Assembly (NCBI GenBank): GCA_963582345.1
Contig: CAUZSN010000002.1
Span: forward strand, 1-64,000
From: CAUZSN01 sp963582345
GTDB taxonomy: Bacteria; Planctomycetota; Planctomycetia; Planctomycetales; Planctomycetaceae
DNA: 64,000 nt
Direction: 5' to 3'
In this document: positions 1 to 9,337 of the stretch, one piece after another
How the letters are laid out: every line of letters starts with the position of its first letter
How positions within the stretch are numbered: the first letter of the stretch is position 1
Notes under the pieces: model-generated
The model's input: the letters and a program-made list of their open reading frames with translations, nothing else
Database searches by the model: none
What the model was told of the DNA's origin: nothing
Translations under genes and position numbers: made by a program

Positions 1-72
1 AAAAGCGCTAATGCATTTGTGTCGCGCCCTGTTCAATTCGACCGAATTTCTCTACATTGAATAAGTCTAACC

Positions 73-1503
73 ATGAACCAGACCTTGTATTTATCTCGAA
101 GAAAATTCTTAGAGCGGTCCAGTCTCGGTTTCGGTACGCTGGCTTTGGCAACTCTTCTGAAACAGGACGGACTGCTTGCCGACCAGATTGACTCATCGCC
201 TCGAGCGATGGACTTGTTGCCCAGGTCTAGTCATTTCCCGGCCCGGGCCAAACGTGTGGTCATGCTAATGCAGTCGGGCGGTCCGAGTCATATGGACCTG
301 TTCGACCCCAAACCGGATCTACACAGACGGCATTGCGAGGATGTGGCGATCGACAGCCTGCAAGGGCGCCCCCGCGAGCCGCTGATGGCTAGTCCATTCA
401 GTTTTCGCCCCAGGGGCGAGTCGGGAATTGCCTTCTCCGAGGTGGTGCCGCATTTAGGCTCCCAAGTGGACAACATGTGTGTGATTCGTTCGATGCATAC
501 GTTCGACCCATGTCATGCCGGTGCACCGTTGATTCTGTTTACCGGAAAGCTTGAATTCGGTCGACCGACCCTCGGTTCGTGGGTCAGCTACGCTCTGGGC
601 ACTGAGAATCAAAACATGCCCGCTTTTGTCGTCCTTCCGGATGTTGAAGGCCACAACGCGGCGGGAGCGGCCTTGTGGGATAACGGCTGGCTTCCTGCTC
701 TTTATCGCGGAACGGAATTCCGGCCCATCGGCTCGCCGGTTTTGAATCTTCATGCGGCCAAACCAATGGCCAAAGGGTCCGACCGACATGACTTGAACTT
801 AATCAGCAAGATGAACGAGCAGTATCGGCAGCATTTTCCGCACGTCTCGGAGTTGGAGACGCGCATTCGCAACTACGAGTTGGCAGCGAGGATGCAACTC
901 GCAGCGGGAAAACATCTCGACCTTTCGGGCGAAACGGCTGAGACACGACGACTCTACGGTCTGGATAACCCAGTCACAGAGGCGTATGGAACGCAGTGTC
1001 TGATGGCGCGAAGGTTGCTTGAGGCCGGAGTTCGCTTCGTCCAGATTATGAACAAGCCTCGCAACACCTGGGACCACCATAGCCATCTTCGCAAGCGTCT
1101 TCCCGAGACTTGCGCGGCCGTCGACCGGCCGTCGGCCGCGCTGATCGCGGACCTGAAGCGACGCGGTCTATTGGAAGACACAATTGTTGTGTGGATCGGT
1201 GAGTTCGGCCGCCTCCCGACTTCTCAGGGCGGTACCGGTCGCGATCACAATATGCACGGATTTACCGCCCTCGTTGCTGGCGGCGGTTTTAAGTCGGGGC
1301 ATGTGCACGGTGCCACCGACGAAGTAGGATACCGCGCTGTAGTCGACAAGGTGAGCGTCATCGATTTACTTGCCACCATTCTTGGCCAGTTGGGGCTCGA
1401 CCAGAATAAGTTGACCTATAAACATAACAACCTTGAGGAATCGCTGACCGACTCAAGAGTCTCTAAATCGCGTGTCGTCACTGAACTGCTTGAAACGGCG
1501 TAA
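73..1503 (+). CDS. DUF1501 family protein, Tat-exported
   Basis: The 476-residue product begins with a twin-arginine signal (R9-R10 in SRRKF, then a hydrophobic stretch), so it is probably exported folded. The body matches the DUF1501 family, a sulfatase/alkaline-phosphatase-fold group greatly expanded in planctomycetes. The recognisable stretches are the QSGGPSHMDLFDPKP region near residue 70, an FDPCHAGAP motif, and the GEFGRLPTSQGG and GRDHN segments near residue 380. Length is normal. DUF1501 genes usually follow a DUF1549/DUF1553 cytochrome-like gene; only 72 bp are visible upstream, so that partner, if present, lies outside the window. The substrate is unknown for the family. Confidence 0.93.
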   Translation: MNQTLYLSRRKFLERSSLGFGTLALATLLKQDGLLADQIDSSPRAMDLLPRSSHFPARAKRVVMLMQSGGPSHMDLFDPKPDLHRRHCEDVAIDSLQGRPREPLMASPFSFRPRGESGIAFSEVVPHLGSQVDNMCVIRSMHTFDPCHAGAPLILFTGKLEFGRPTLGSWVSYALGTENQNMPAFVVLPDVEGHNAAGAALWDNGWLPALYRGTEFRPIGSPVLNLHAAKPMAKGSDRHDLNLISKMNEQYRQHFPHVSELETRIRNYELAARMQLAAGKHLDLSGETAETRRLYGLDNPVTEAYGTQCLMARRLLEAGVRFVQIMNKPRNTWDHHSHLRKRLPETCAAVDRPSAALIADLKRRGLLEDTIVVWIGEFGRLPTSQGGTGRDHNMHGFTALVAGGGFKSGHVHGATDEVGYRAVVDKVSVIDLLATILGQLGLDQNKLTYKHNNLEESLTDSRVSKSRVVTELLETA

Positions 1504-1612
1504 CTTTCGGTCGAGGGCCATGTTCACCGTAGGGATTCAGGCATCATCGCACTGATAGATATGGCCTTTGGCCAAAAATGTGATGCTTGAACCCACATTC
1601 TTGAGACAAAGC

Positions 1613-3382
1613 CTACTCAAATGGCCAGACCAACGGCGCAAGCAATACCGTGATTGCCCAAACAATTAAACTCAGCGGGCCGCCGATTCGCAGATAGTCG
1701 CTGTAGCGGTATCCACCAGGTCCGAAGACCATCAAATTAGTTTGATAGCCGATCGGCGTGGCAAAGCTGGCCGCGGCAGCGACCATCACGGCGATCGCGA
1801 ATGCCATATAGTCGACACCTAAATGGCTGGCTGTTGCCATCGCAATCGGAAAGATCAATACTGCCGCCGCCTTTGCGGTAATCAGATTTGTAAACAGCAT
1901 TGTGACCGCATAGATGACGGCTAGAATCAGATGTGGATGATCGCCGACCATCCCAATTGTGACATCGGCGATACTCTTGGCCGAGCCAGTCAACTCCAAG
2001 GCCTTGCCCAGGCCCAAACCTGCTCCAATGACCAATAGCACTCCCCAATCAATCGATCGCTTGGCTTCGCCGCCCAGACAGCATCGAGTGACAACCATAA
2101 GTCCGGCGGCCAGCATTGCGGTTTTGAGCATACTGATCAAACCGAACCCTACAACTACCACCATGCCCAGAAGTATCGATCGAGCCACCCAGGCCTGCTC
2201 GTAACGTGGCGGTGTCGAATTCTCGAGCTCGCTGACCAGGAAAAAGTCGCGCGAATTGCGCTGCTGTTTCAGGAACGATCCGTGAGCTTCCAACAGCAGT
2301 GTATCTCCCGGGCAGATTTCGATATCGCCGATCTTCTTACGAATGCGTTGACCATTGCGAGCGACGGCGATCACAGCCGCGTTGTAGTGGCTGCGAAATT
2401 TCGCATCGCGAATTGTCATGTGATTGAACGGATAACTGTTCGAAACAACTGCCTCGATCAAGCGACGCTCGGAACGCGGCTCGTCCAGTTGAAACAATTG
2501 ATCGGCAGCGGTCTTTAACCCAGGGATTTTCTGTAAATCCACAACCGATTCGACGATCCCTACGAACACCAGCCGGTCGTTTGCCCACAACCGTTCGTCT
2601 GAAGAAACTGCGGCTAAGACGTGTCCCTCGCGGTCGATTTCCATTAAGTACATTCCCGGCAGATGTCGTAATCCCGCTTCTTCGATGGTTTTGTCGACGA
2701 GTGGTGAGCCAGGTTCGACCAGCATCTCGACCGAATACTCACGCGGGTCGTCTAGGGGAGTGATTGCCGGTTTGCGTTCGGGCAGAAGCCAACGAGCACA
2801 AACAGAAAGGTAAACAATCCCAACAACAGCGATTGGGAATCCGACTGCAGCGATTTCGAACATTCCCAACCGGTGACCATGTGTTTCAATCAATAATCCG
2901 TGTACGACTAACGTAGTGCTGGTTCCGATCAGCGTGCACATTCCCCCCAGAATAGCTGCGTAACTAAGGGGCAGCAGCAGATGCGACACAGAAAGACGAT
3001 GCTTCTTTGCCCAGTCGCTGATCACAGGCATCATCATGGCAACGACCGGAGTGTTGTTCAAGAAAGCGCTGGCCATGGCCGAAGGGATCATGACACGCGT
3101 TTGTGCCGCACCCAGAGACGTTGGCTGACCCAAGAGGTGCTGCCCTAGAAAGTTCAGCCCGCCAGTCTGCCGCAAGCCTTCCGCAACGACGAACAACGCC
3201 GCAATGGTCACTAAACCCTCGTTGGCGAAACCTGCCAGTGCCTCTTGAGGTGTTATGATGCCAACGATTAGCAGCACGGTCAGCCCACCTAACAAAACTA
3301 AATCTGGTCCGCTGCGCAGCAAACAGAGCGCCAGGACCACTGCGACTAGAACGCCCAGTGTTATCGCAACCTGTGATTCCAT
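1613..3382 (-). CDS. SLC13-family permease with RCK_C (TrkA-C) domains
   Basis: A 589-residue inner-membrane transporter of the divalent anion:sodium symporter/ArsB-like superfamily. Hydrophobic segments fill residues 1-200 and 390-589. The two inverted halves carry the expected re-entrant motifs: FLNNTPVVAMMMP with TLIGTSTTLVV in the first half, and FTNLITAKAAAV with PIGYQTNLMVFGPGGY in the second. Between them, at about 205-380, lie two soluble stretches of RCK_C type, as in the SAC1/SLC13-like sulfate or citrate permeases. The substrate cannot be read from sequence; the adjacent CysQ-like gene makes sulfate a reasonable guess. It starts at ATG 3382 and converges with the DUF1501 gene. Confidence 0.88.
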   Translation of the reverse strand: MESQVAITLGVLVAVVLALCLLRSGPDLVLLGGLTVLLIVGIITPQEALAGFANEGLVTIAALFVVAEGLRQTGGLNFLGQHLLGQPTSLGAAQTRVMIPSAMASAFLNNTPVVAMMMPVISDWAKKHRLSVSHLLLPLSYAAILGGMCTLIGTSTTLVVHGLLIETHGHRLGMFEIAAVGFPIAVVGIVYLSVCARWLLPERKPAITPLDDPREYSVEMLVEPGSPLVDKTIEEAGLRHLPGMYLMEIDREGHVLAAVSSDERLWANDRLVFVGIVESVVDLQKIPGLKTAADQLFQLDEPRSERRLIEAVVSNSYPFNHMTIRDAKFRSHYNAAVIAVARNGQRIRKKIGDIEICPGDTLLLEAHGSFLKQQRNSRDFFLVSELENSTPPRYEQAWVARSILLGMVVVVGFGLISMLKTAMLAAGLMVVTRCCLGGEAKRSIDWGVLLVIGAGLGLGKALELTGSAKSIADVTIGMVGDHPHLILAVIYAVTMLFTNLITAKAAAVLIFPIAMATASHLGVDYMAFAIAVMVAAAASFATPIGYQTNLMVFGPGGYRYSDYLRIGGPLSLIVWAITVLLAPLVWPFE

Positions 3383-3575
3383 GTCATTCCGTCTCGATCT
3401 TGTCCGCGAACAAAGATGAAGTCATCCAAGTAGCCGTCACGCTCCGAGCTTGTGACCCGATTCACTCGGGCCTTCGCGACTAAAGGCGGACACTATAAAT
3501 AAACATTTCACGCTATGCCTGAAGCGGCCTCATTACGCGGAGTGAGACGGCTACTTTGATTTTTATTGCCCCGCA

Positions 3576-4580
3576 TTATTCCGTATCAGCTGGCAGAACC
3601 CTTGTAGTTTGTGCAGCTTCTAGCACTCGATCGTGCAATAAGCCATTTGTTACGATGACACCTCGATTGGCTACGAGTTCGCGCCCGTGTGTGAAATCTA
3701 ACAGTTCTCCGTTTGCATCCGTCACCGTACCGCCAGCTTCTTCGACAATCAACACGCCTGCGGCATGGTCCCAGATGTTCTCGTAGTAGTTGTCTCGAGT
3801 AGGCAACCTTAAATAGACATCTGCTTCACCGCGAGCCACGACGGCATACTTGGCTTGACTGTCCATTCGGACCGCCGGTCGTGTTACTCCCAGGTCTTGT
3901 GCCATCACCTTAGATCGGTCGTGCGCTGTATGGGCAGATTCGACCGATTCACATAGCTGAATGTCAGAGAAATCGTCCGTTTGACTCACACGAATTCCGA
4001 CCGGATGTTTGAAACTGTGGAACGGCATCACGTAGCTTCCCTGGCCGCGAATTGCAAAAAACATCGCACCACACGGTTGTTCGGAATTCGGCTGAAGCGG
4101 TAATTTTGGACAACCCAGGACACCAACTTTAATTTTTCCCTCAACAATCAAGGCCAGTGAAATTGCATATTGTTCACCGCGTAAGAATCCCTTAGTGCCG
4201 TCGATTGGATCAAGAGTCCAAAAACGATCGGAATAATGTTCAGCTCGTCCACGATCGATCCAACCGCAAATTTCGTCGAGGTCAGACGAAATGCTCAGCT
4301 GGTTGAACTCGTCGACAATTAGTTCGGAGAAATCAACGTTCTGTTGTCGTCTTAATTCCGACGAATCCTCTTCGCCCACAATCGGATCGTCCGGAAACTC
4401 GGCTGCGAGCTGCCGGCAGATGAGGGCTTGGCTGCTGAAATCAGCCACTGTCACTGGACTGCAATCGTGTTTTTGCAGCACATCGTTGGCGATGCCCGCC
4501 TGAATGCGACGACAGACTGTCGTCGCCGTACGCACGGCTTCAACGGCAACTCGATGTTCACGCTCAAAAGATTGAGTCAT
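3576..4580 (-). CDS. 3'(2'),5'-bisphosphate nucleotidase (CysQ/HAL2-like)
   Basis: Inositol-monophosphatase-superfamily enzyme of 334 residues. The lithium-sensitive phosphatase metal site is complete: GEED at 69-72, DPIDGT at 124-129, and WDHAAGVLIVEEAGG in the last quarter. The large insertion between the first two motifs and the KGFLRGEQYA segment place it with HAL2/SAL1-type nucleotidases, which remove the 3' phosphate of PAP/PAPS in sulfur assimilation, rather than with plain inositol monophosphatases. It is cytoplasmic, with no signal. The divergent neighbour at 4812 is unrelated. The specific substrate is inferred from the family. Confidence 0.88.
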   Translation of the reverse strand: MTQSFEREHRVAVEAVRTATTVCRRIQAGIANDVLQKHDCSPVTVADFSSQALICRQLAAEFPDDPIVGEEDSSELRRQQNVDFSELIVDEFNQLSISSDLDEICGWIDRGRAEHYSDRFWTLDPIDGTKGFLRGEQYAISLALIVEGKIKVGVLGCPKLPLQPNSEQPCGAMFFAIRGQGSYVMPFHSFKHPVGIRVSQTDDFSDIQLCESVESAHTAHDRSKVMAQDLGVTRPAVRMDSQAKYAVVARGEADVYLRLPTRDNYYENIWDHAAGVLIVEEAGGTVTDANGELLDFTHGRELVANRGVIVTNGLLHDRVLEAAQTTRVLPADTE

Positions 4581-4811
4581 CCACGGACTCTACCGATCAC
4601 GCTGGTTGTGGTTTTTCTACGCACCTAAGAATTCAGAACGGATCCGAGAGGCGGAGTATAACGAATTGACTGAAACGTGCCGATGTGAAGCTGAAAAATT
4701 ACAAGTGATTCGACCAGAATAATCTGCATCTGAATGGTTTCATGAGACACCGGTTGACTTGACCCAGATAGCCTGTCCAGCTTCAATGGCGACACGCGAC
4801 AAGAGACACGA

Positions 4812-5618
4812 GTGACGGGAATTGTGAAACGGATCAAGATCAGCGGCGCAGAGCTGAATGTCGTCGATCGTGGACAGGGACCTCCCATTCTGTTCGTCCA
4901 CGGATTTCCACTTAGTCATTCGATGTGGCAAGCGCAACTCAATGAGCTCGAAGACGACTTTCGCGTGATTGCGCCTGATCTACGCGGATTTGGCCAAAGC
5001 AGCATGGCCAATGGCACGGTGACTATGGACCAATTCGCCGACGATTTAAATGCTCTGATCGATGCGCTGGATGTGCGCGAACCGATTTCGTTTTGCGGAC
5101 ATTCGATGGGCGGCTACATCGCTTGGCAATTTGTGCAAAAGTACAGCAAGCGCCTGCGGTCCTTAATTCTGTGCAACACACGAGCGGTTGCCGATACGGT
5201 GGAGGTGGCTGAGAGACGACGTAAGTTGGCAGTACGTGTGATTCAACAGGGGCCTAAGGTCGTTGCGACGGCGCTCATTTCCAGATTGTTCGCTGAATCC
5301 ACTATTAAACGGCGCAGCGAAGTCATCCAAAGCGTACGGGACATGATTCATTCCACAGAGCCAAGAAGCATCGCTGTCGTATTGCACGGAATGGCGGAAC
5401 GTCCTGATTCGCGTGACATCTTATCACGCATCAAAGTTCCAACATTAGTTGTGGTAGGGGAACAAGACATAATTGCGACGGCAACCGAGATGAAACAAAT
5501 CGCCGAGTCCATCGACCAGTCCGAATTCGTCGTGATCGCAGAATCCGGACATATGTCTCCAATGGAAATGCCTAATCCTGTTAACTCAGCGATAAGGCGA
5601 TTCCTCAATCGTCATTAA
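4812..5618 (+). CDS. alpha/beta-fold hydrolase
   Basis: A 268-residue alpha/beta hydrolase with a GTG start at 4812; a second GTG four codons in is possible. Visible elements are the oxyanion-hole HGFPLSHSMW near residue 30, the nucleophile elbow GHSMGGY (Ser98), an Asp in GEQDIIATA, and the catalytic His in ESGHMSP near the C-terminus. This is the 3-oxoadipate enol-lactonase/epoxide-hydrolase-like branch. No signal peptide, and no pathway neighbour that identifies the substrate. Confidence 0.88.
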   Translation: MTGIVKRIKISGAELNVVDRGQGPPILFVHGFPLSHSMWQAQLNELEDDFRVIAPDLRGFGQSSMANGTVTMDQFADDLNALIDALDVREPISFCGHSMGGYIAWQFVQKYSKRLRSLILCNTRAVADTVEVAERRRKLAVRVIQQGPKVVATALISRLFAESTIKRRSEVIQSVRDMIHSTEPRSIAVVLHGMAERPDSRDILSRIKVPTLVVVGEQDIIATATEMKQIAESIDQSEFVVIAESGHMSPMEMPNPVNSAIRRFLNRH

Positions 5619-5976
5619 TGTCGAGTTTCCACATGATGACTACTCAAGTATACGAACCAAGAAGTCAAACGTGCTGTTAGTTTTTGTGAGGCCATTAGCA
5701 ATATTTCGGCGTATGGTGAAGTATCGGTCTGTAGTTGTGGGAGCGTTACGCAAAACCATTTGAACCGGATATTTAAGAATGGCCATAATACGGCTGCTCT
5801 CGCGACGTGTTTGGCAATAGTCCGAATTGTCCTTGTTCATCTTCTCATGGAACAACGGCAGAAGGCGAGAGGGAAACCTCTTGAAATTTCTGTGTACGGT
5901 TGCGATAACTGGGTGTGATATGGTGGTGTGTCGATTGACACAAATCAATCTCAGACATCCGAGATCGGCAGCACGA
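5619..5976. other. spacer between hydrolase and tRNA-Pro, nothing recognised
   Basis: About 360 bp. The only long reading frame (minus strand, about 100 codons) has no recognisable family or translation signals. It must contain the tRNA promoter near its right end, but no convincing -35/-10 pair could be assigned. Confidence 0.4.
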
Positions 5977-6051
5977 CGGGACGTGGCGCAGCTTGGCTAG
6001 CGCGCTTGACTGGGGGTCAAGAGGTCGCAGGTTCGAATCCTGTCGTCCCGA
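5977..6051 (+). tRNA. tRNA-Pro (anticodon GGG)
   Basis: A complete 75-nt cloverleaf. The acceptor CGGGACG pairs with CGTCCCG plus discriminator A. The D arm closes with GCGC/GCGC, the anticodon stem CTTGA/TCAAG holds loop CTGGGGG (anticodon GGG), and the T arm is GCAGG-TTCGAAT-CCTGT. The 3' CCA is not encoded. The antisense strand gives the artefactual peptide DRIRTCDLLTPSQAR, a common misannotation. Confidence 0.97.
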
Positions 6052-6109
6052 TTCTTTAAGTCTCGTTGTGTCCAGGAGTTACGACACGGATATTCTTTTG
6101 TGCATAAGG

Positions 6110-6323
6110 CGTGAGTAGCAGTTGTAACGCTTCCCGATAGCTTCGCAATCCTCCGGAGGATGGCCCGAAACAACTTACGAGGGATGGCCACCTCGGCCAG
6201 TTGAAACGTCACGTATGTCGCACGGCCTTGGTCACTACCCGGTGTGGTGGACCACCGATCTTCTCGCTTGATCAATTGGCGGTAGCTCGAGTTTAATTCT
6301 CCTGTTATGGTGTTCTCCAGCAT
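6110..6323 (-). pseudogene. transposase relic (C-terminal part, IS1380-like DDE)
   Basis: Minus-strand translation contains YVTFQLAEVAIPRKLFRAIL (about 6144-6218), which resembles the C-terminal signature of planctomycete IS1380-family transposases. The preceding residues are only loosely similar, the catalytic core is absent, and the frame runs on into the antisense of the tRNA. It is a 3' fragment of a dead insertion sequence lying directly downstream of tRNA-Pro. Family assignment rests on recall of the conserved C-terminus. Confidence 0.6.
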
Positions 6324-6349
6324 CTCACGAGCGCAAACACCCTGGTGAC

Positions 6350-6387
6350 ACTGAAACGAGCGTCAGGCACTGTTATTTTGGAGGCAA
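6350..6387 (+). repeat. left copy of a 38-bp imperfect inverted repeat
   Basis: Identical at 35 of 38 positions to the reverse complement of 7157-7194. It includes a perfect 22-nt block GGCACTGTTATTTTGGAGGC plus AA. On the plus strand this copy reads LKRASGTVILEA, and the partner copy reads LKRTSGTVILEA on the minus strand, so it may be a duplicated gene fragment rather than a transposon end. It lies about 25 bp beyond the end of the transposase relic. Confidence 0.75.
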
Positions 6388-6721
6388 TTAACTTGGTAGG
6401 TCCGCAAGGTGAGACAATTCAGCCGATAAGGATTCGTGCGCCCGAGTAGCCACCTGGGAAACTCTCGGACAAAAAGGCCATTTTCCACGAGTGTTTGGCC
6501 GTTTTTTAAATCGACTCGAAAATCGCCATGTTGCAGGCTGGTGATTGGCGGCATAGTCATGGTTGCGAGAGAGTTCAAGTTCAGCGCGTATTCCGATACT
6601 GCCGATTGGTAACAGGATCAGTTGGTGAATGAACTAACTTGACCAATTAAGAATTCGAGTAGTAGAGAAGTGATTGCATTCTGTTTTGGAAGTTGCCCTA
6701 GGAAGACACAAGATCGGCGCG

Positions 6722-6988
6722 ATGAATGAATTAGAAATGCGACAGGTTTACGTCGAGATTCAGCCGGGAGACCGTGTTGAAGTGATTCACCGCCTGAAGA
6801 TCGGTTTTCGAGAACACGACACGTGCACGGTTGGGACGGTTGTTAAGAAGGAGCGACTCGAGTATGGCGAGCGGAATTGGGACGACAAGTACTGGTTTGA
6901 CCACCTGCTGCTCAGAAAGGACGACGATGAGTTGACATCGTTGACGATGGACGAATACACGCAGCTAACGCGACTGGATCCAGAATAA
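6722..6988 (+). CDS. conserved small hypothetical protein
   Basis: An 88-residue acidic protein starting at ATG 6722 (MNELEMRQVYVEI). An upstream in-frame start at 6674 gives a less protein-like N-terminus. It contains an SH3/KOW-like stretch, PGDRVEVIHRLKIG followed by TVGTVVKKER, then a WDDKYWFDHLLLRKDDDELT tail ending in charged residues. The composition and PGDRVEV motif suggest a small beta-barrel, but no named family is recognised. It is the only gene between the 38-bp inverted repeats at 6350 and 7157. Confidence 0.7.
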   Translation: MNELEMRQVYVEIQPGDRVEVIHRLKIGFREHDTCTVGTVVKKERLEYGERNWDDKYWFDHLLLRKDDDELTSLTMDEYTQLTRLDPE

Positions 6989-7024
6989 GCCAGAGAGGGT
7001 GGCAGGCATGGTAAAAAAAGGCGT

Positions 7025-7065
7025 GCTTGGCCACCAAGCCCACTGTCTTCGAATTTTATTCGAAG
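7025..7065 (+). terminator. two adjacent hairpins downstream of the small gene
   Basis: GCTTGG-CCA-CCAAGC at 7025-7039 and CTTCGAAT-TTT-ATTCGAAG at 7047-7065 are perfect stems of 6 and 8 bp. Neither has a clear T tract on the plus strand, so terminator function for the gene ending at 6988 is plausible but not certain. Confidence 0.4.
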
Positions 7066-7156
7066 TGATTGTACACATGCCTACTCAAAAATCGCTTAGC
7101 CATCACAGCTGCGTTTTTTGATCCTACGTCCAGATTCAGTGGCCTGTCTGAGGTGT

Positions 7157-7194
7157 TTGCCTCCAAAATAACAGTGCCCGATGTTCGTTTCAGT
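7157..7194 (-). repeat. right copy of the 38-bp imperfect inverted repeat
   Basis: Reverse-complement partner of 6350-6387 with three mismatches. No target-site duplication is seen outside either copy. Confidence 0.75.
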
Positions 7195-7213
7195 TTGTTT
7201 ACCTTGCGAGGTT

Positions 7214-9106
7214 TTAGAGTATCAGCGGCGACCGTGTTTGAGCCAGTTCTGTCATGAAACCTTGAACCCGTTCGGTCATCTCTTCGGCATCGGGAGTCAG
7301 TCCGTCCAGTATGAGCGCGTTCGAAAACAGTTGCTGGCCACAAGTCTTGATGAAGGCGTCATGCTTGGAGTTGGAACTCAGCGCACTCAACCTTTCGATC
7401 AGCGGGGACTTGTGATTGATCTCGAATATCCGTTTCGTGATCTGAAAGTTCTGGTTGGTCATGCTCAGAACTTTCTGCATTTGCGAACTGGCCGATCCTT
7501 GTGGGTTTACCAAACAGCACGGACTATCGGTCAGCCGAGACGATTCACGCACGTTTTCGACTTGCTCTCCCAGAGCTTCTCGGAATAGATTGAGCACTTT
7601 TTGAAAACCGGATAGGCTAGCGTCTTCTTGCTTCTTGACGTCTGACGCAGCATCGTTTTCAGTCTTCGGAAATTCGACGTCGGCTGAGTCGATCGAAATC
7701 AATGTCCTTTCATTATGCTTGCGCAAGTGTGACAAGGCGAATTCGTCGACAGGATCATTGAGATATAGGACTTCCAGATTCTTCTTGCGGAAGATTTCGA
7801 GATTCGGATTCTTCCGAATCGATTTCAGGTCACGGCCGCCGATGTAGTAAATCTGTTTCTGATCGTCGTCGGCGCGTTGAACGTATTCATCTAATGAAGT
7901 CATTTTTTCCGGGTCGTCGAACTGCGAACTCCGAAAGCGCAACAGGCTTCCGATTGTCTTACAGTTCTCGAAGTCACTGTGCACACCTTCGCGCAGGCTC
8001 GGTCCGAATTGTCGGTAGAAGGTCGAATAATCGTCCGGGGATTCTTCCGACAGAGTTTGCAAGTGACCAAGAACGCGTTTGACCAGCACCTTTCGAATCT
8101 TGCGGAATACGGAGTTGTCCTGCAACGTTTCGCGCGAAACATTCAACGGCAGGTCGTCCGAATCGACCAGCCCGTGCAGGAACCGCAAGTATTCTGGCAA
8201 CAAATCGCGATTGTCATTTTGCACAAGAATTCGCTTCGCGCATAAATGTAATCCGTGTTCCGTCAAGCCAAAACCCAGCAATTCCAAATTCGACTTGGGA
8301 CAGTACAGTATCGCGTGAAATTGAAACGGCGTGTCGCTGGAAAGATGAATGTGCCACAGCGGACTTTCATCAGTTCGGTGTGTCAAGTACTGGTAAAAAC
8401 TATCGTACTGATCGGCATCTAATTGGCTCTTGGGTTCGACCCAAATCGGCCGCTGTTCATTGACGCGTTCATTGCCGAGTTTGATGGGATGGGGCACAAA
8501 CGTAGAGTATTGGTTTAAGATGATTTTTAATCGTTCCGATTGAGTGAAATCATCCAAGTCTTTCTTCAGGTGCAGACGCACTTGGGTCCCGCGGGATAGG
8601 TCGTTGGCCGGTTCGATGGAGAACGTGCCGGTGCCATCGGATTCCCAGCGAAAGCCCGATTCGTCTTGATAGCTGCGTGTCAGAACTTCGACTTTCTCAG
8701 CCAACATAAATGCCGAATAGAAACCAACGCCAAATTGACCGATCAGCGACAGATTACTTTTTGAGTCGCCAGAAATATTCTTGAGGAAGTCCAGGGATCC
8801 GCTGTGTGCAATCGTGCCTAGACTTTGCACCAAATCGTCGCGCGTCATGCCGATGCCGTTATCACAAATTGTCAATGTGTGGTCGTCCACATTCGGCTCG
8901 ACCGAGATTTCCAGCGACTCATCGGAGCTCAACGTGTTGTCGGTCAATGTCAGATGACGAAACTTATCGATTGCGTCGGAAGCATTCGAAATGAGTTCGC
9001 GAATGGCGATTTCTTTATTTTGATAGAGCGAATGAGACAACAAATGCAACAGTTGCTTGATTTCCGTCTGAAACGAAAAATTTTGTTGCTTGGTATCTGT
9101 AGTCAT
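7214..9106 (-). CDS. htpG: molecular chaperone HtpG (bacterial Hsp90)
   Basis: ATP-dependent Hsp90 chaperone, about 630 residues from ATG 9106 (MTTDTKQQNFSFQTEIKQLL). An upstream in-frame ATG at 9241 would add 45 untypical residues that overlap a dispersed repeat. N-terminal GHKL ATPase motifs are complete: ELISNASDAIDK, DNGIGM, and GQFGVGFYSAF. The middle domain follows, with LPLNVSRETLQ, and the dimerisation domain ends in the usual C-terminal region. Cytosolic; length normal. No heat-shock promoter or CIRCE element was found upstream. Confidence 0.97.
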   Translation of the reverse strand: MTTDTKQQNFSFQTEIKQLLHLLSHSLYQNKEIAIRELISNASDAIDKFRHLTLTDNTLSSDESLEISVEPNVDDHTLTICDNGIGMTRDDLVQSLGTIAHSGSLDFLKNISGDSKSNLSLIGQFGVGFYSAFMLAEKVEVLTRSYQDESGFRWESDGTGTFSIEPANDLSRGTQVRLHLKKDLDDFTQSERLKIILNQYSTFVPHPIKLGNERVNEQRPIWVEPKSQLDADQYDSFYQYLTHRTDESPLWHIHLSSDTPFQFHAILYCPKSNLELLGFGLTEHGLHLCAKRILVQNDNRDLLPEYLRFLHGLVDSDDLPLNVSRETLQDNSVFRKIRKVLVKRVLGHLQTLSEESPDDYSTFYRQFGPSLREGVHSDFENCKTIGSLLRFRSSQFDDPEKMTSLDEYVQRADDDQKQIYYIGGRDLKSIRKNPNLEIFRKKNLEVLYLNDPVDEFALSHLRKHNERTLISIDSADVEFPKTENDAASDVKKQEDASLSGFQKVLNLFREALGEQVENVRESSRLTDSPCCLVNPQGSASSQMQKVLSMTNQNFQITKRIFEINHKSPLIERLSALSSNSKHDAFIKTCGQQLFSNALILDGLTPDAEEMTERVQGFMTELAQTRSPLIL

Positions 9107-9180
9107 CGGCAACACTCCATAATCACTCGGCTTTGTCAGACAAAAGAAATATGGGTTTCGAGATTTTCCAAAAGGGGCTT

Positions 9181-9245
9181 GCCAGATACTGATCAGTGGA
9201 GGAAAACCAAACAGCATCCGGATAATTTCGTGGAAAACCAAGCGG
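9181..9245 (+). repeat. dispersed 65-bp palindromic repeat, copy 1
   Basis: Aligns with 19883-19946 on the same strand at roughly 78% identity with one 1-bp gap. It contains imperfect inverted arms CCAGATACTG (9182) and CAGCATCCGG (9212). It lies just upstream of htpG and may carry part of its leader. Confidence 0.7.
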
Positions 9246-9337
9246 TCGATATTGTTCGAATAGTCATTGGAATATCAAGTCTTTGTGAAGGCGAAAATCC
9301 AGGACGTTGGATGTCAGCAAATACAACAGTGATGATA

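Noticed and set aside
1504..1612. Terminator between converging DUF1501 and permease genes
   Set aside because: GGCCTTTGGCC is only a short palindrome with no T tract; too weak to annotate.
5997..6323. Minus-strand protein ending in RIRTCDLLTPSQAR
   Set aside because: The tail is the antisense of tRNA-Pro, a well-known false gene; only the transposase-like part upstream has meaning.
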